Source: Puffinus mauretanicus
Taxonomy: Eukaryota; Chordata; Aves; Procellariiformes; Procellariidae
DNA: 64,000 bases
NCBI GenBank assembly: GCA_023333565.1
Contig: JAJKFH010001977.1
Span: 62,001-126,000, forward strand
Reading direction: 5' to 3'
Part shown: piece by piece, positions 12,413 through 26,700 of the stretch
Layout: every line of letters starts with the position of its first letter
Numbering within the stretch: the stretch's first letter is position 1
Translations under genes and position numbers: made by a program
Notes under the pieces: generated by a model
Seen by the model: the letters and a program-made list of their open reading frames with translations, nothing else
Database searches by the model: none
Told to the model about the DNA's origin: nothing

Positions 12413-15400
12413 TACTGCTTCTGAAATTATAAATATTGCCTTGAGATGGATAAATTATGTATTTTACTTTATCTTTGTTCTTTATCACTTTTTTGTATCA
12501 TCTTATTTTTGCTCTAGTTTCCACTTTGGTTATGAGTTGCATGTTGGAAGAGATTGTTTATCCCAGTGTGGTGGTTCATTTGACTGTTTAACATTATTGG
12601 TAGTATCATCTACCCTGACTTCTGTTGTCCGTGTTACATTGATTCCTTTGGCTTCCTTGTCACACATTGTCTTTTATTTTCTTTGTCTGAACGAAACAGT
12701 TTGTTTTGATGGGTAGTCTTCTCTTTAAAAGGTTGATGGAGCCATTAGGTTCAAATAGTTTTGATCTTGTTAGCAATTGAAAAAAAACTTTGTAGACTAT
12801 GCTTGTTACCTGGAGTGTAAACCGTGACCCACTGTCTGGAGTTGCCTGTCTGCTTCTCATGTAAAATTTGTACGAAGCTTTTATTTGTTTTACGTTATAT
12901 TCCCTACATATCTTCCACTTGCACTCTGCCTTATTGTAATTCTCTGTAATGATTTTTATGAAATGTGCAAAACTTCTGTTTTGTGTTTGTTCTTGCTGAA
13001 ATGTGAGTTGTCCTAGATGCTTGTTCTTTTTAACAGCAAAACAAAAACTTCTGCATCTCGACTGCTTTCTTTTCATCAGTGATGTTGGAAACTTTCTCAG
13101 CATTCAAAACTTGTGCCAGAACAGATGGTGAATGGTGGGCTTTTTCTGAAGTAATGTCAGCTAAAATAACTTGTGCTGCTGGCAGTTCTTCCCTGTAACA
13201 GGGTTTTTGCTTAATTGGCACACTTACTTTCTCTTAGGAAGAACTGTCTTATTTAATGAATTTTTATTGTGAAGGCATGACTTCATTATTCTGGACCTGG
13301 AATTGTTTGTAACAGGAAATCTTCCTCAGAAAGCCTTTTTTAATACCTGTGGCACCTTCTATTTGGCTGGATTGATGATGTTTTGGAAATGAGTAAGCTA
13401 GTGGTGGTAAGCTCTTGCTGTCTAGTTACTCAGCAGTTCATGTTGCAAATTGTGCAGCATGACTTTTAGAAACCTACAGGTCTACCTGCAGGCTTCACTT
13501 CAAAGCATAATCCCCTGTATAGCAGGGCAACTTCTGTTTTTTAAGTAGGGAAGTTTACTGTTTGAGATGGATCAAATAAGAGCTATGGAAGATAAGTATG
13601 TTAGTATTTTTGTACCACGCAGGGAGTGAGGGAATGCTGAGAGAAAATCTTAAGCCGATATTCTCAACATGTTCTATCTTAATTGTGTAAATTTGACGTG
13701 TTCAGGGCATTAGCCCTTCTGCTAAAGAGAAATGTTAACTTGGAGTCTAAGCCAGTGTCATCTAGAGGAAGCCTAGAAAGTGGGTCTGATCTTTATATAT
13801 ATAATGAAATTGAATTTTGGACTACTGGTTTCCATAACTAGAAAATGTGAAGTATTTAACTGTTACTATAGCTTGAGATGTCAAGATCAGAACAAACTAG
13901 CTATCTGCACCTACGTCAGGATATTGGAGAAGTTGCTTGTTCCGTGAGTGTCTGATAAAGCTGGCTTTTATACATTGGTACTGAAGTGTATCCTCATCCA
14001 AGCTGAGCGCGTGCTTTGTATTGACTGTGTGCACATGCAAATAAATTTGTTTCTCCACGACAATAATAGTCACGGTGATGCTGGTTTTACTCATCTTTGT
14101 GTGTTTTCTTAAGTTTTTATGACTTTAACATGAAAGAAAGGAATAGAGTGATAGCCTGTGGAGTTCTGTGGAATGATTTCCTCTCAGTTCTGAGAGTCCT
14201 GGTCACGAGCTGTGATTCAGTGTGGTTATAAACTTGGGTGCAAGCAAGCAAGATCTGCATAGTACTACAGTAGGCCCTTGTAGAAATTACTTTGTTGCCT
14301 TTCCTAATTGCTAGAAAGCTCTCTGGTTTTAACTTCTGGTTTCTTCTAGTAGAAGAAGTTGCTGAAGCTCAGAAGCTTCCTTTGTCTTCTGTTTTTGCTG
14401 CTAGTAATGGAATCTGTCGTTGATCATCTGCACTTATAAGCAGCCAGAACTACTGTTGGCATTTCTTTCTCTTACTGTTCAGTAAGCAGGTGGATACAAC
14501 AGCTCTTTTAGGTATTGAGATGATATCCTTACCAGATAGTTTGGGGCTACGCTTGAAGAATCAGTATAGTTAGTGAGGGTTTCAGTTGAGGCACTTCGCT
14601 TGTAGCAAACTCAAATGCAAATTTCTGCAGTGCATTCAAAGATGTATCTCTAGTAAGAAATGCTATGTAAGTTTTCCGTGCTTCTGAGTTCAGTGATAAT
14701 GTTTTTCCTACAAATTAACAAAAGTAACATCCATCTTTCCAGTGTAAACTGCCAGGCTTTACAACAATCTCTCAGTTGTAAAATTACCCTGAGTAAACAT
14801 AGGAGACTATCAGTAATTAAAGAAAATACATTACATTTCAGTCAAAACAAATTCCATAGTCCAGACAGAAAACAACTAATAAAAAAAGGGGGTCCCTATG
14901 TAAGCAGGCTTAATTTCAGAAGACTTGGAAAACTGGTTCAGCACCTCTAAGGTCAGCAGCTTTTTTCATCAGTTTGTGGTCAGTGTCAGATTTTGAGCAT
15001 TAACTAATCAAAGGATGTTGCTGTTGTTGCCCCCAAAATCTCTTGAGTATGGGATAGTCTCAGTGATTTTATTATTTTAACTGAGAGGTTGTTTAACCTC
15101 TGGTGTATTTTCAAAGGATTAGTGTGTAGCAGAATGAAGGGAAATGCGAAGTTTCTGGCACCTTAAAGACTGGGCCACTGGAGAGGAGGCATGTTGGGGT
15201 AGAAGCAATCAACATGGTGTATGCACGTATTTTATATAAAAGACTTCAGATAATTGATACGTTTCTGTGTAAGTAGGTAAATCCACGAGATCTTTTTTTT
15301 AATTTATCATGAGGAATTAAGAGTGTGATTCAGTGCCAAAACTTAAAATGACTTTTCAGAAGCATATGGTGGAATTGGACGTTGTCTCTCAATGTACAGA

Positions 15401-18400
15401 TAGATAGCACTTATCTTTAAAAAACAGATAAAAATGTAATACATCTTAAATATTAAATAGCAGAGATATAACTACTTATCCACATGTCACCAGTTTTCTG
15501 TGTCATGTCCTAATCTCATTAAAATATTTGAGAGCAGTGGTATTGAGGGAGGAGTCAACAAAACAACAGACTCTCTGAAAACGTTTGAAACGGGCTCTGA
15601 AGCGGAGCATAATTTTCTTGCAGTCAGTGTATAAGCTGGTCATTATTCTTGACACGAGTGTAACACCAGCCTGCCCACACCTTCCGCGGGCCGAGCAGTG
15701 TTCTGTGAACGCTCTGTGTCCACACTGTTCAGTTTTTAACCATCAAAAGGAGGTGAAGAAAACTGTAACCACTGTCATTAGAAGAGTGTTCCAGAGATGA
15801 TGCTGGAGGTAGAGACTTTTGTTTTCATTGGATTTATAAATTTTTTTCATGTTAAGTATATTTATCTGTAACTGTAATTCAAACATAACCATGAAGTTCT
15901 CGGTCTGTGAGGGTTAAGGGCTAGGACATGACCACTCACTCAAAAAATCCTTGAGCTGGAGAAATGGATGTTTCCCCAGAATAGTCTGCCAGCAACCTTA
16001 CACTGCTCTGGGGTAACAGACTAGGCAGCCTTGCGTGTCTGTATTGCTCTACTGAGAGTGGATGAAATGCAACCAAGTTTCCTAAGGACTATTACTGTAT
16101 GTTATATTTAAGGTCCACACAACAATTTTAGTGGTTGGCATTTCATTGCCTGAGTCGTGTTTCAAACGTTAAGTAAATTACTCTCCCTTAAAGAGTTCTA
16201 GTGTAAATAGTCAAGCTGATAGAGACCAAGGAAAATCACATACAAATGCTGCTTTCAAGAAAACATGTTAAGTTGAACAATGCTGTACTTGTTTTCTCAG
16301 CAATTGTAAATCATGTACATCTGTGCCAAGATATCTTGCCGTTGTACTGCATTATACAATAGAACTGCCTGTTTTGTTCCTTATAATAGGTTTTATTTTA
16401 TTTTGAGACTAAGAACTGCAAATTCAAGAAAAGAAGTGGATGTTGTATAACCAGTCACACATCTGGAAGTTAGGCATTGCTATGTTGCCCAGTATGCTAC
16501 TGAACAAAAGAGGGAGCAAGACCTGGAGCCATCTAGCTTTGTTACTGAGTGAACGTGTCTGAAGTCACTGTTCCGTGTAAAACTCGATTGTGTCAGCGTG
16601 CTAAGTGTGCTTGTGGCATGCCTGTCAGGTCCTTGAGTGGTTTAAATGGAGGAGTGCTACGTATGAGAATCCAAAGTATTTCTGAGTATACATTGAAGGG
16701 GAGCTTTAGATGTCCAGGGAGCTTTACTTAAAAAAGCTTGAGAGCCTTAAAAATTCTTGGTATGAATTTTAAGATGACTTGTAGACCTGTCTTGACCTAA
16801 AGCTGAATGATATGAGTTTATTTGCTAGCCCTATGGGTGTTCCTTGAGAAACTCATCTGCCATGTACATTGTGCGCTAGGACTCAGATCCTTTACGAATG
16901 GTTCAGGAGTCACTCTCTTTTGGAAACAAGACCCAAATAAAAATGTCTAGGAAACTTCATTTGTGCTCTTTGAATTGGTTGTCTACTTTCTGCTTGAATC
17001 CTATATAGATGCTTAGATTCATTTATGTTTCTCATGTCTTAAGAGTTATGTGCAATATCTATTAATGAAAGTTTTATAGGGCATTGCTCAATGATACCAG
17101 CTGAACTTGAGCTACAGATTTTTATACATTATCCTAATTGTTCTGAATAATCAAACATCATATGCTTCACACAGCTTACACGTTAAACAATGTTGTCAAC
17201 ATATTTCCCTCCACAAGTTATCTCCAAACATCTACCGAATATGTGATAGCTGCATCTTCAACTGACAGTTCATCGTCAAATGTCTTCTAATGAGGAAAGA
17301 ACAACTTAGCTATTATGTAATGTTGTAATTAATTCACAACTGCTGAAGGCGTATAAAGGTCTTACGGACCCAGCAGAAACGAGCATGTGACAGATGGGGG
17401 ACCAGAAGGTCACTTTAACATCCCTTCTTCTCCCTGCAAGTTTATCCACATTTGCCAAAATAATCACATGGGTAGCCATCCTATTGTCTTTGAATAAGAG
17501 TTTTACAAAGTTTTGAAGGTTTCTAACACACTTTGCAATTCATGATACAGTAACTAAATCAAAGTTAGAATTCAAGTATTTAATGATCAGCTGAGTCATT
17601 TATGTAAGTAATCCGAGATGACTGAGTCGAGATTTCCTTCTCTGTTCAGTTGTTGAGATTATACCATTGTTATTAGGCCATGTGACACTTTACTACTTGG
17701 TTATTTGCTCATAGTAGAGTAAGATACAATTTATTGTTTGTGGAAGCAAGTTTTCTGCTTGGAGTACTTGCTTATATGTAACTTAGCATCATAGTCATAC
17801 CCTTTTCTGAGCTGGGAAAGTAGGATAGCTTGATTGTTACCCTAGCAACATCCATAGGAACATGTCTCAAAGCCCAGTCTCACATACATCTCACTCATGC
17901 TACTTACTACTACTTGGTTAAGCCAGAGCAAATTCTTCTTTGAGTTTTTTTATTTGTGTAAGTTCTGTACTTTGTCCTCTTTGAACATTCTTAAGGACTG
18001 TTGTTTCAGTTTGTGGACTTTGTTCTAGAGTTGCTATTTTAAAAGGTCCACCTCCTTTCCTTCTTCTTGCAGTTGTGGGTTTGTTTTGTTTTTTTTTCTT
18101 TTTTTTCTCCTTATATTGAACTCTCTTTCAGTGTTTGGCTGTTAGTGTCTGAATCCAGCCAGAGGCTATCTCAGTGTGGCAGACTTTCTTCACAGGTGTA
18201 CAGTTATTACAAGAGTGTGTTATAGGCAGGTGTTCTTTAGTTCTTGCATCAGAATATGTAAGGCAAAGATAGTATTTTCTAAGCACATCAAACCTGCAGA
18301 GCTCAGAATTGAGACAGATCTTTGGAGGCAAATGTTAATGAACCCTGGTTCTTGGGCTTTTGGGGGACGGATTATAAATGATGTCATTCAGTGCTATTTC

Positions 18401-20605
18401 AACGTAGTGCAACATCACTAATGAGAAGGTCCAGTTAGAATAGCAAAATAGGTGATATTTTTAAGCCTTTAAGGCAATTCCTTCTTGCACCATTTAAGAA
18501 GGTAATAGATTAAGGCTGACTATATTTTGGTCTCTAACTTTATGTGATTTTATTGTTCCATCTAAATCCAGGTGTTAATCTGCCTGTGTCTTTTACGCAG
18601 CCACATGCTGTTGCTGTTGAATCTGCATCCTCACTTTCAGGATGTTTAAATGTGTTTTGTTTATCGTTGCTAGGACAATCTATAGGCAAAGCCCTGGTTT
18701 ACTCAGGCTTGCTACTGGTGGTCCTGGATACAGTCTGTTTCAGCGTAGGCTTTCTCATTAGGTAAATGACTGTAAAGACTATATAATGAACTCTGCATTA
18801 GTTATGGCTCACTCAACTAGCATTTAGGCAATACTGATCATACCTTCCGGAATATACCTGTGATGGCGATCTGCTGAGCTGCCATCTGGAGCTATATTTA
18901 TGTTTTCACTGAGCGATATGATATTGTGGAAACTACTTGCATCACTGCTGCTGGAAGGGTGGTTCTTTGGTCTTTATTTATCTAAAACTCTCTTAAAGAC
19001 GCTGCTCAGCTAAGTGAGTTACGGGGAGACCTGCGTATGTATATAAGTGCATGTAGGTAAGTGTTGAAAGATGTATTGTCTGTTTTAGTTTTCATTCATC
19101 ATTTTCTATTTTGCCCCTCTTTATTTCCAAAAGGATTGTGGGATTTTCTGGAGTTTTTTGGTTTGGGGGTTTTCTAGGTAACAGGAACCTCCTATATATA
19201 GGACTTGGAACTTAACACTGAAAATACTGATGGGATTAAAAAAAAACATCATCTGGTTTCTAATCTTTGTGAGTTGATAAATGCGCAGTGTGAATGTGAA
19301 TTTCTTTGAGATAAAACATTCTGATTTTCTTTTAACGTGTAAAAGCGATTCTCAGATTTTTGTTTGCTACTGTATGAACATATTGATTTTCAGTACTTAC
19401 TATTTCAAATAATGAAGGTTTGTCCAATGTACTTAAAAGGTCAAATTTATCTAAAGCAGTTGATAAATTGAAAGAAAGTGATAAATAACTTTGAGAAGAG
19501 CTGGTTTTTTTTACAAATACATATTTTGATTAGCTAGGGTATAAAACTTTTGGTTAGACTTCATATAACACGAATATTAACAAAGCATGTTTTTATTTCA
19601 CCTTACATTACCATTGCATTTGGCAGACTAAGTTTTAGGAAGTTGAACTATTCAGTTGGTTTGCTGCTTTAGAAGACTTGGGATGTATTATTGGAATTAA
19701 AATATCTCGCTTTTTTGGCTCTTTGAGGTTAAAAGCAGGCGACACTTACCCTCCATAAAGGTGTATGAGTGGGTTTTGTGCATAAGCAACAGATACGCTT
19801 CTAAAATTCAGTTAAAGTGTGAAGCAAAATTTTGTGTGACTAAGCAAAGTGATGTAGTGATGTGATAAGATTGCTTGTAGTTAACTGTCAGTCTAGTTGC
19901 TGTAAATTCATAGTACTTTTAATTTAGAAATTTTTAAAAAATTCTAGGTTTCGTCATAGGGAATAAAAGTAATGTATTTTTTCCTCTATAATCACCTAAG
20001 TCTCTCTTCCACCTGAGTAAAGTGGGTATCTCCTCATACCCTCCTTTGACCTGGAAGGAAGTGCAGTTGATGAGTTAGAGGTGTTTGCTTTCGGGTGGCT
20101 TGGTGCTGCCATTTTGAGGAGATGGAGAAAAAGCACCGCCTGCCTTTCCCTCCTTGGGAGCAGTAATTTGAGGGTTTCATTTCCCTGGCCAGCAATTTTC
20201 ATAAAAATTGACAAAGGCAATAACTGTTCTACAGGTTTTACTGAAATTGGAAAGTAGGTTTGAAACATACTGTGGAAGGGAGGGAATCTTACTAAAGTAG
20301 GCTGCTAACAAATCTGTTTCTTGAGGCGGTGGGGGGTGAAAACCTCTCCTTTTACTTTGGAATAAGGAGACTTGAGGGTGCGTCATGCAGCAGTATTCAT
20401 CAGTCCTACTTACTAGTTATCTTTGGAGCAGTTGATGTAAATCAGGCAAACAGATCGCAATATTACTGAAATTAAAATGGAATCCAGTTGTCATTAAAAA
20501 ACATAACCCGCCTGATTAATTGTGTTTTATTGTGGTTACTAAGTAAAACAAGAGACTTCTGGATGGAGAGGGCTTTATAAGGCCCTAAGCCAAATATTTT
20601 GTAGC

Positions 20606-20647
20606 TAATAATACATACAATATATTATAATATACACAATATATACA
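20606..20647. repeat. AT-rich low-complexity tract
   Basis: About 40 nt of alternating A/T with occasional C (ATACA, ATATT and TATAC units). Confidence 0.7.
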
Positions 20648-21270
20648 GCTACCTCATTTTGGTCTATAAAATCCGTTCTGGTTTAGGGTGACATGGTATG
20701 CTGCAACAAACCACCGATTTTATAGGAGGTTTCATGTGTATAATTAGGTCTAGAAAATAATGTCATGAAAAAGCTTCCAAAAATATCTGGACATGAACAG
20801 CAAGTGAAATGTAGATTAAAGTAGTAAAATACATATTAGAATACTAAATGGATCATAATGCTATTTTAGAAATTAAAATCTAAAGGGACTCTGGACTGCC
20901 TGGTGTAATGTTACATCTGGTTTTAAAGGGTAGGTTTATAGTTGGCTCAAATTTCATATGTGAAATTTGAACATGTAAATCAACTTCCTTGTTCATACCT
21001 GGAATCTTTTGAAAATTTTATTTATGTGTTTGTTACAGTTGCCATTCAGACTGATGAAAGAATAGCCTAATCAGTTTGCTCATCTTTATTTGCATGTACT
21101 AAATATTTAATAAGGGTAACTTTCATATGCATGTTGTTATACTGTACAACAAAACCACATATTGAATATGTTTCTTATATTCCTTCCCCTGGCAGTTCTC
21201 GGCAAGACGCTTAATGTCCTTTTATTTTCTTTTCTGGAAAGCTGCCTGTAGTTGGCTTGTATTATCAAAA

Positions 21271-21307
21271 TATGAATGTGGGTATTTCAAATATGAATGT
21301 GGGTATT
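21271..21307. repeat. Short tandem duplication, 21-bp period
   Basis: The 16-mer TATGAATGTGGGTATT occurs at 21271 and again at 21292, giving a direct duplication with a 21-bp period and no mismatches in the 16-mer. Confidence 0.85.
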
Positions 21308-21802
21308 AGATCCTTTTAAACAATGAGTACCGTAACAATAATCCATATGCAGGGAACATTTTACAGATGGAAACTTACAATACACAGAAAATATTTTTCA
21401 AGTATTATTTTATCACTCCTTTATATGGAGCTGAAAGGAAAAGAATATAAAAGGTAATAAGTACTCAACATCCTCCAGGTTAAGATCAAGAATGTATTAA
21501 ATTTAAACAGTAGTTACTAGCATACTCATATTTGTGAAAGTTCTCCGTTATGAATAAGAATCATACCTTTAAGGAAATAATGTAACTTTTTCTGATGCCT
21601 CTCATAAGTGGAATGGAAATGATTGATAAACCTGACATTTAATATTTGGCAAACTTCAAGGAGTTTCTGCATATGTTCAGTGAAGTGATGTTTCTTTAGT
21701 GAAGCCATATTTAAACTATATTAAAATGCATAGAGATATATTGATACTTCATAAATGTGGTATAACTAAAGAATGTTCACAGCTTTAAGAAATATGTTAT
21801 GA

Positions 21803-21831
21803 TTTCTTTTCTTTTCTTTTTTTTTTTTTTT
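21803..21831. repeat. T-rich tract
   Basis: TTTTC units running into a long T run on the + strand. Confidence 0.8.
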
Positions 21832-23720
21832 AAACAAAAGACTCCCTTTGGCTCAAGTTTGGCCAGTTTCCTCTCCTACCACATTCCCCAGAGGGAAGCT
21901 AAATTAATTCTGTCCGTAAGAAGATTAAAAGCTGATGGGGTGGGCAGATGTTTTCTTTTCTCAAGGGTGAAGGAAGTAGAATAAGGTTCTCTGGCAAGTC
22001 TGAAGATGATGGGGGGGGGAAGTGTTTTGCTTGTAGTTAAATTGCAGAAAGTCATTTATGCCTTTCTGTAATAAGCTCTGGGGTTTTTTTTCGGTGGGGA
22101 GGGCTCTCAGTCATTTTTAAACTTGTGCTTTGTGACAGTATCTTGGTGGAGGAAAAAGATGCATTCTGGTTTTATTCATTAATACTTCGTTTGCTATAAC
22201 ACTGATCTGTAGTGAATTTGTTATACTTCAGTGTAAATTTAGGTATTACTGTGAATGTATTTCACTTCTTAATTCTTTGTTTTTCAGTGTAAAATATTTA
22301 AAACTTAGAACTTTTCTACATAGAAAAGTATACACTTATCTAAATCAGTTCAGTTAGTTTTCAGTTCTTTTGATTAATATTTTAATATTTTTCTTTTCCG
22401 CTGATAAAGCCCTGGCTGAAGTCATGCTTATCCCTTATTACCAGGCTGCTGTAGGAGAGACTTATGGTGGACCTTGTGTGCTCTCTAGCAGTATCCACTG
22501 GCGTTCTCTCTTTGATATAAACTGATTCCTAACCACTGTAACCTGTCATCCAGCTGTCATGGCCTCCAGCCTACTGCTGACCTGGGAGCTATTTAATACT
22601 TTAAGTTCACAAGTTATCTGCCTTTTTCAGTGTTAGATCGTCCTGGATTGCCATCTTATTTAGGGATTTTCGTAGTAAATACATAGACTTCTGGAAGTGC
22701 CTTTGCACTCACGCAAATGTTAATCAAAGAACAATAGCTGTGTGTAGCTTTGGGTGGGGGGGGGAACCCTCCCGTGTCTGAAACGTGACCCTTTTTCTTC
22801 CTGGTAGCCTTTGAGTCTCAGTCAATCAGTGCCCTTCAGGGACTCGAGGATCTTCTGGAACTTCCTCCCAGCCTTCTCTTGTAGCTGCTGAGCTCCCCAA
22901 TATAGGATTTGTTTTAAAGGGTTAAAATCTTAAGTGTTTTTTTTATTTGTAAATTAAACACCTTGGGTCTTTCCAGGGCGAAGCTGTTGCCACCTGAGCG
23001 TGGCTAGGAGTCATGAGGAAGTTAAGAGTCTTCTACAGTTGTCTCCATTTTCCTGTTAAAGCAAATGCTTCATAATTCTGCCATTCAGAAATAACCTTTT
23101 CTCCTTAATACAAAGGATGATGCAATCTAATATGGTAATATACAAGTATTACTTAAGGCTATATCTAGATCAAGGCACTCAAGCAAATTAAAGCAAATTA
23201 CCAAAGTGTACAACATCAACATTCATAAGTGAGAATGCATTAAATTCCCATTGGCTGGTGATGTCTTTAGGAATAAAATTACTTTAGTTAGCTGTAGTTT
23301 AATTTCCTTGGTTTACAGTGAGTGAAGGCCAATTTACTCCTGCATTAGAAAATTCACATGGCAATTTAATGCATTTAAATTAATATGCTTTGACTTCTCA
23401 CCTTTACTTGAATCTTTATAAACCTGTAGATCGTTGGTTAGCCCGCTAAGTTTGGGAGCAGCTTCCCCAGGCTGTCATACGCATTTTCTGCTTCTCTTGT
23501 TCCTGAGGTGCCATTTCTTAGTGCTGTGTGCGTGTTCACTACTAGCTCACGTAGATTACAGATTTGATCTGAATCAGATCCACAAATAAAATTAAACTAT
23601 TGCTCTTCAGTCCAGGTAGTAATGGCTAGATTATATAGAACTATGATGGTATTTATTAACTAGCCTGTAAAGACTGTGCATTTTCCAGCATGCACAGTTC
23701 AAGATATTCCAGATTTCGTT

Positions 23721-23754
23721 TAAATTCAGTTGTAAATTCAGTTGTAAATTCAGT
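23721..23754. repeat. 12-bp tandem repeat
   Basis: The unit TAAATTCAGTTG is repeated 2.75 times without mismatch. Confidence 0.9.
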
Positions 23755-26700
23755 ACCTTTTTAAAATTTTCATAATGCAGTTGTTCTGTGCATATTTTAA
23801 AAAAAAAAAGTTGCAAAGGTCTTTTTAACTTCTGGTTTTATTTTGGTTGGCAAACCCAACGGTAGTTGGTTTTGCTTTCAGTTTTACGTAGCACGTTTGG
23901 GGTCTTTAAGGTGAGAAGGGAATAGGAAATTAAATTGCTGTGGATGTTTAATAGAGTGACTGTTTATTTTAGGGCATAGTCACTCCTTTCACATTTTACT
24001 TCAATTGTCATTAAACAAGAAGCAGCACTCATTTCCAGTACTTAAACTGATCAATTGAAGCCTACCACTTAAAATTCGTCCTTTCATTTACTTACATAAG
24101 CTGCTTAGGGCAGAATGCTTTCTCTTACAATTTCTTCGGTGCTTGCCCTGCCTATGTATTTCCCTAGAAGTGTGGCTTTCCTTGGTTTTGCATCTTTTAT
24201 CTCTCTGTTTAATAGAAAAAGATGTACTATGTAACACTTACTGAAGCATCTTAATTTTAAAAGTTTAGAATAATGGACAGTAATTACAAAATATTTCTAC
24301 TGTTTTTTTTATATTTTTCATTTAATGTAGTTAGCAGCAGCACAGTAAATTTATCGATAATTTCTACTCCCATACTGCATATATGGAGGATGGTATAGTC
24401 TCAGATTAAAACATCCCTATGATTGAATCTGTATAGGTGAATTTGTGTGTTCTATCGTCACATTTTTCAGTAAATGGGGAAATTCAAGTAACATTTCTGT
24501 GAATTGCTGGATAAATTTTATCAACTGTTTAGGGAGGGAGTATTGGTAAAAACAGGTCCTAATCAACATTTATTTAAACTTACTGGATTTTTTAAAATCT
24601 GTATTGGTACATTGGCAAACCATTGAAACAAGTCAGTTTGATTTGGTCTGGTATCATCTGATGCTACTGTTAAACAAAGAGTTGGTCTGCAATATATGAC
24701 TGATTCTTTGATGACATCTAAAGGACTCAAGCTTATTAGTAAGCTTTGAAAATGTTGTATAGAAGATTCAGAAACTGTAGTTTGGTGTTTATCAGAACCA
24801 GACAGGTTTTTGTCATCTCTTCTGAATGAGATCTTAAAGTGATGTTTAGGGAGTTATGTTCACTTGTTTAAAACAAGACCAGTTAGAAATTTCTCTGAGA
24901 GAGAATGTTTGATCATTAGCATGTTCTTGAGGTGTTTGGGTGGGGAAGGAGATTGTTACGGGGTTTGTTTAGAAAAATGCTTAGTTTTTCATATTGCATC
25001 TTGCAGAGATTCACTTCTAGTGTGTTACCATGATAACTTGAGAAAAAGTTTAGCTGTGAAGAGGTAGTTGTCAAAGGGAAGTAGGACAGCAAGAAAAGAA
25101 AGCATTTTATAATGTTGACCATTATAAAATGAATTCCACTTTTGTTCCCTTCCCAAAAGCCGGGGACAAACTATGAATTCTTGTATCTGTATTGGCCACT
25201 GAAACCAATTACGTGCCAAATTTTTTAGTTGGCCGTTGTGGGAGGCAGTCTTTTATTTTTCTATGGCAACGCAACTCATTGTGATCATTTTTCACTTCAA
25301 GTAACTGATAAAGCCAGTGTAAAATATGTTCAGCAAATATGTAAAGCTATATTTGCCCAAGAGTCTTTAAGTGTCACAGAAAAAAATGGAAATTATCCAG
25401 CACCTTGCATTATACATCTGGATATGACAAACTGTGTGGAGGCCAGCTACTCAACCTTCTGGCATGGTTGAATCAGTCCATCCTTTCAGAGCATGAGCAC
25501 TGTCCAACTCTGCAATTTATCTTAACTTTAAACTGGATCGTAGTTGTATATGCTGAAATGGCTGTACCAGTGAGTATTTTCTTTTTAGCACTTTAAACTG
25601 ATGCAGAGTACAAAGAAGTACTTTGCTATATCCTAGCTAAAATATGATAGCATGTACTGCTTTCTGCAATTCAATTATACACAGGTGGTGAGAAAAAAGG
25701 GACTTAATACTCATGATGATCAGTTTTGTCATGAACATTCTAGGATTCATCTATGAATGAGTTCTATGAGTAAATCAAGGTATTATGAATCCAAGTATTA
25801 TATTAGTACTTCAGGTGCTAATACTCACAAGTCCAAGAGAATATTGTGATAAGAAATAGGGGGGAAAAAAACCCCTTTATTCCACGTAAAATCTTTTACA
25901 ATGAAAAATTTTTAATACAAGATACATAGATGTTTTTCTGTTACAGAAATAGAAGAGGTAAATATTAATATTTGACTGGTTGTCATAAGGAGTCTTACAT
26001 GCAATAAAAGTAGTGTTTCTCAAAAATGCTCGATTTATGGAATGTGTACAGATGATGTTAGAGAAAGCGTGTGTTCATGTGTGTAAAGTGTTTTGATGAA
26101 CAGGAGGAGGGGTAGGGAAGAAATATAATTGTATACTTTATTCTAGTTTTTCCATTCAGCTCTGCTAGTGTGAAATTTGGACAATAAATTGTTCGAATTG
26201 TTTAACTTCTGCTAGTAGAAAATGAGGAAATGATGGAAGGGAAAAAAATTTAAAAACAGTTGAGGGACCCAAACTGCATTTTTTAATGAATATGGCAGCA
26301 TTATATTTTATTCAGGCTTAAAACCCCCAAATTATTGGCAGAAGGCTATCATTCCTTTATTAACTTTAATGGAAGTTGGGTATCTTAAGTTGTTAACAAC
26401 ATCTATTTCTCTACTGAATTTTGATTAGAAAGAAAATCATACCTTTGCTGGATGTAGCAAGCAAACTTGCCTACTTTTAAAAAGGGGATAATTCACCGCT
26501 GGATAGTATGAAGTAGTAACTGTGGCTTTTAAATATGAATAAATTATAATTTTTGTAAAGTAAAAGAATTGTGATTATCTTTCATTCTTCCTCTAATTAT
26601 TCTTTTTTTTACCATTTTGAGAATTCAGGAAAAAGATTAGCTTTTTTAAGTAATGTGGTTAACTTCCAGAATAGATAAACCATCTCAAATTTGGTGAAAT

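Noticed and set aside
23566..23580. Palindrome GATCTGA-A-TCAGATC
   Set aside because: Fifteen bases in 64 kb is within chance, and nothing around it suggests a function.
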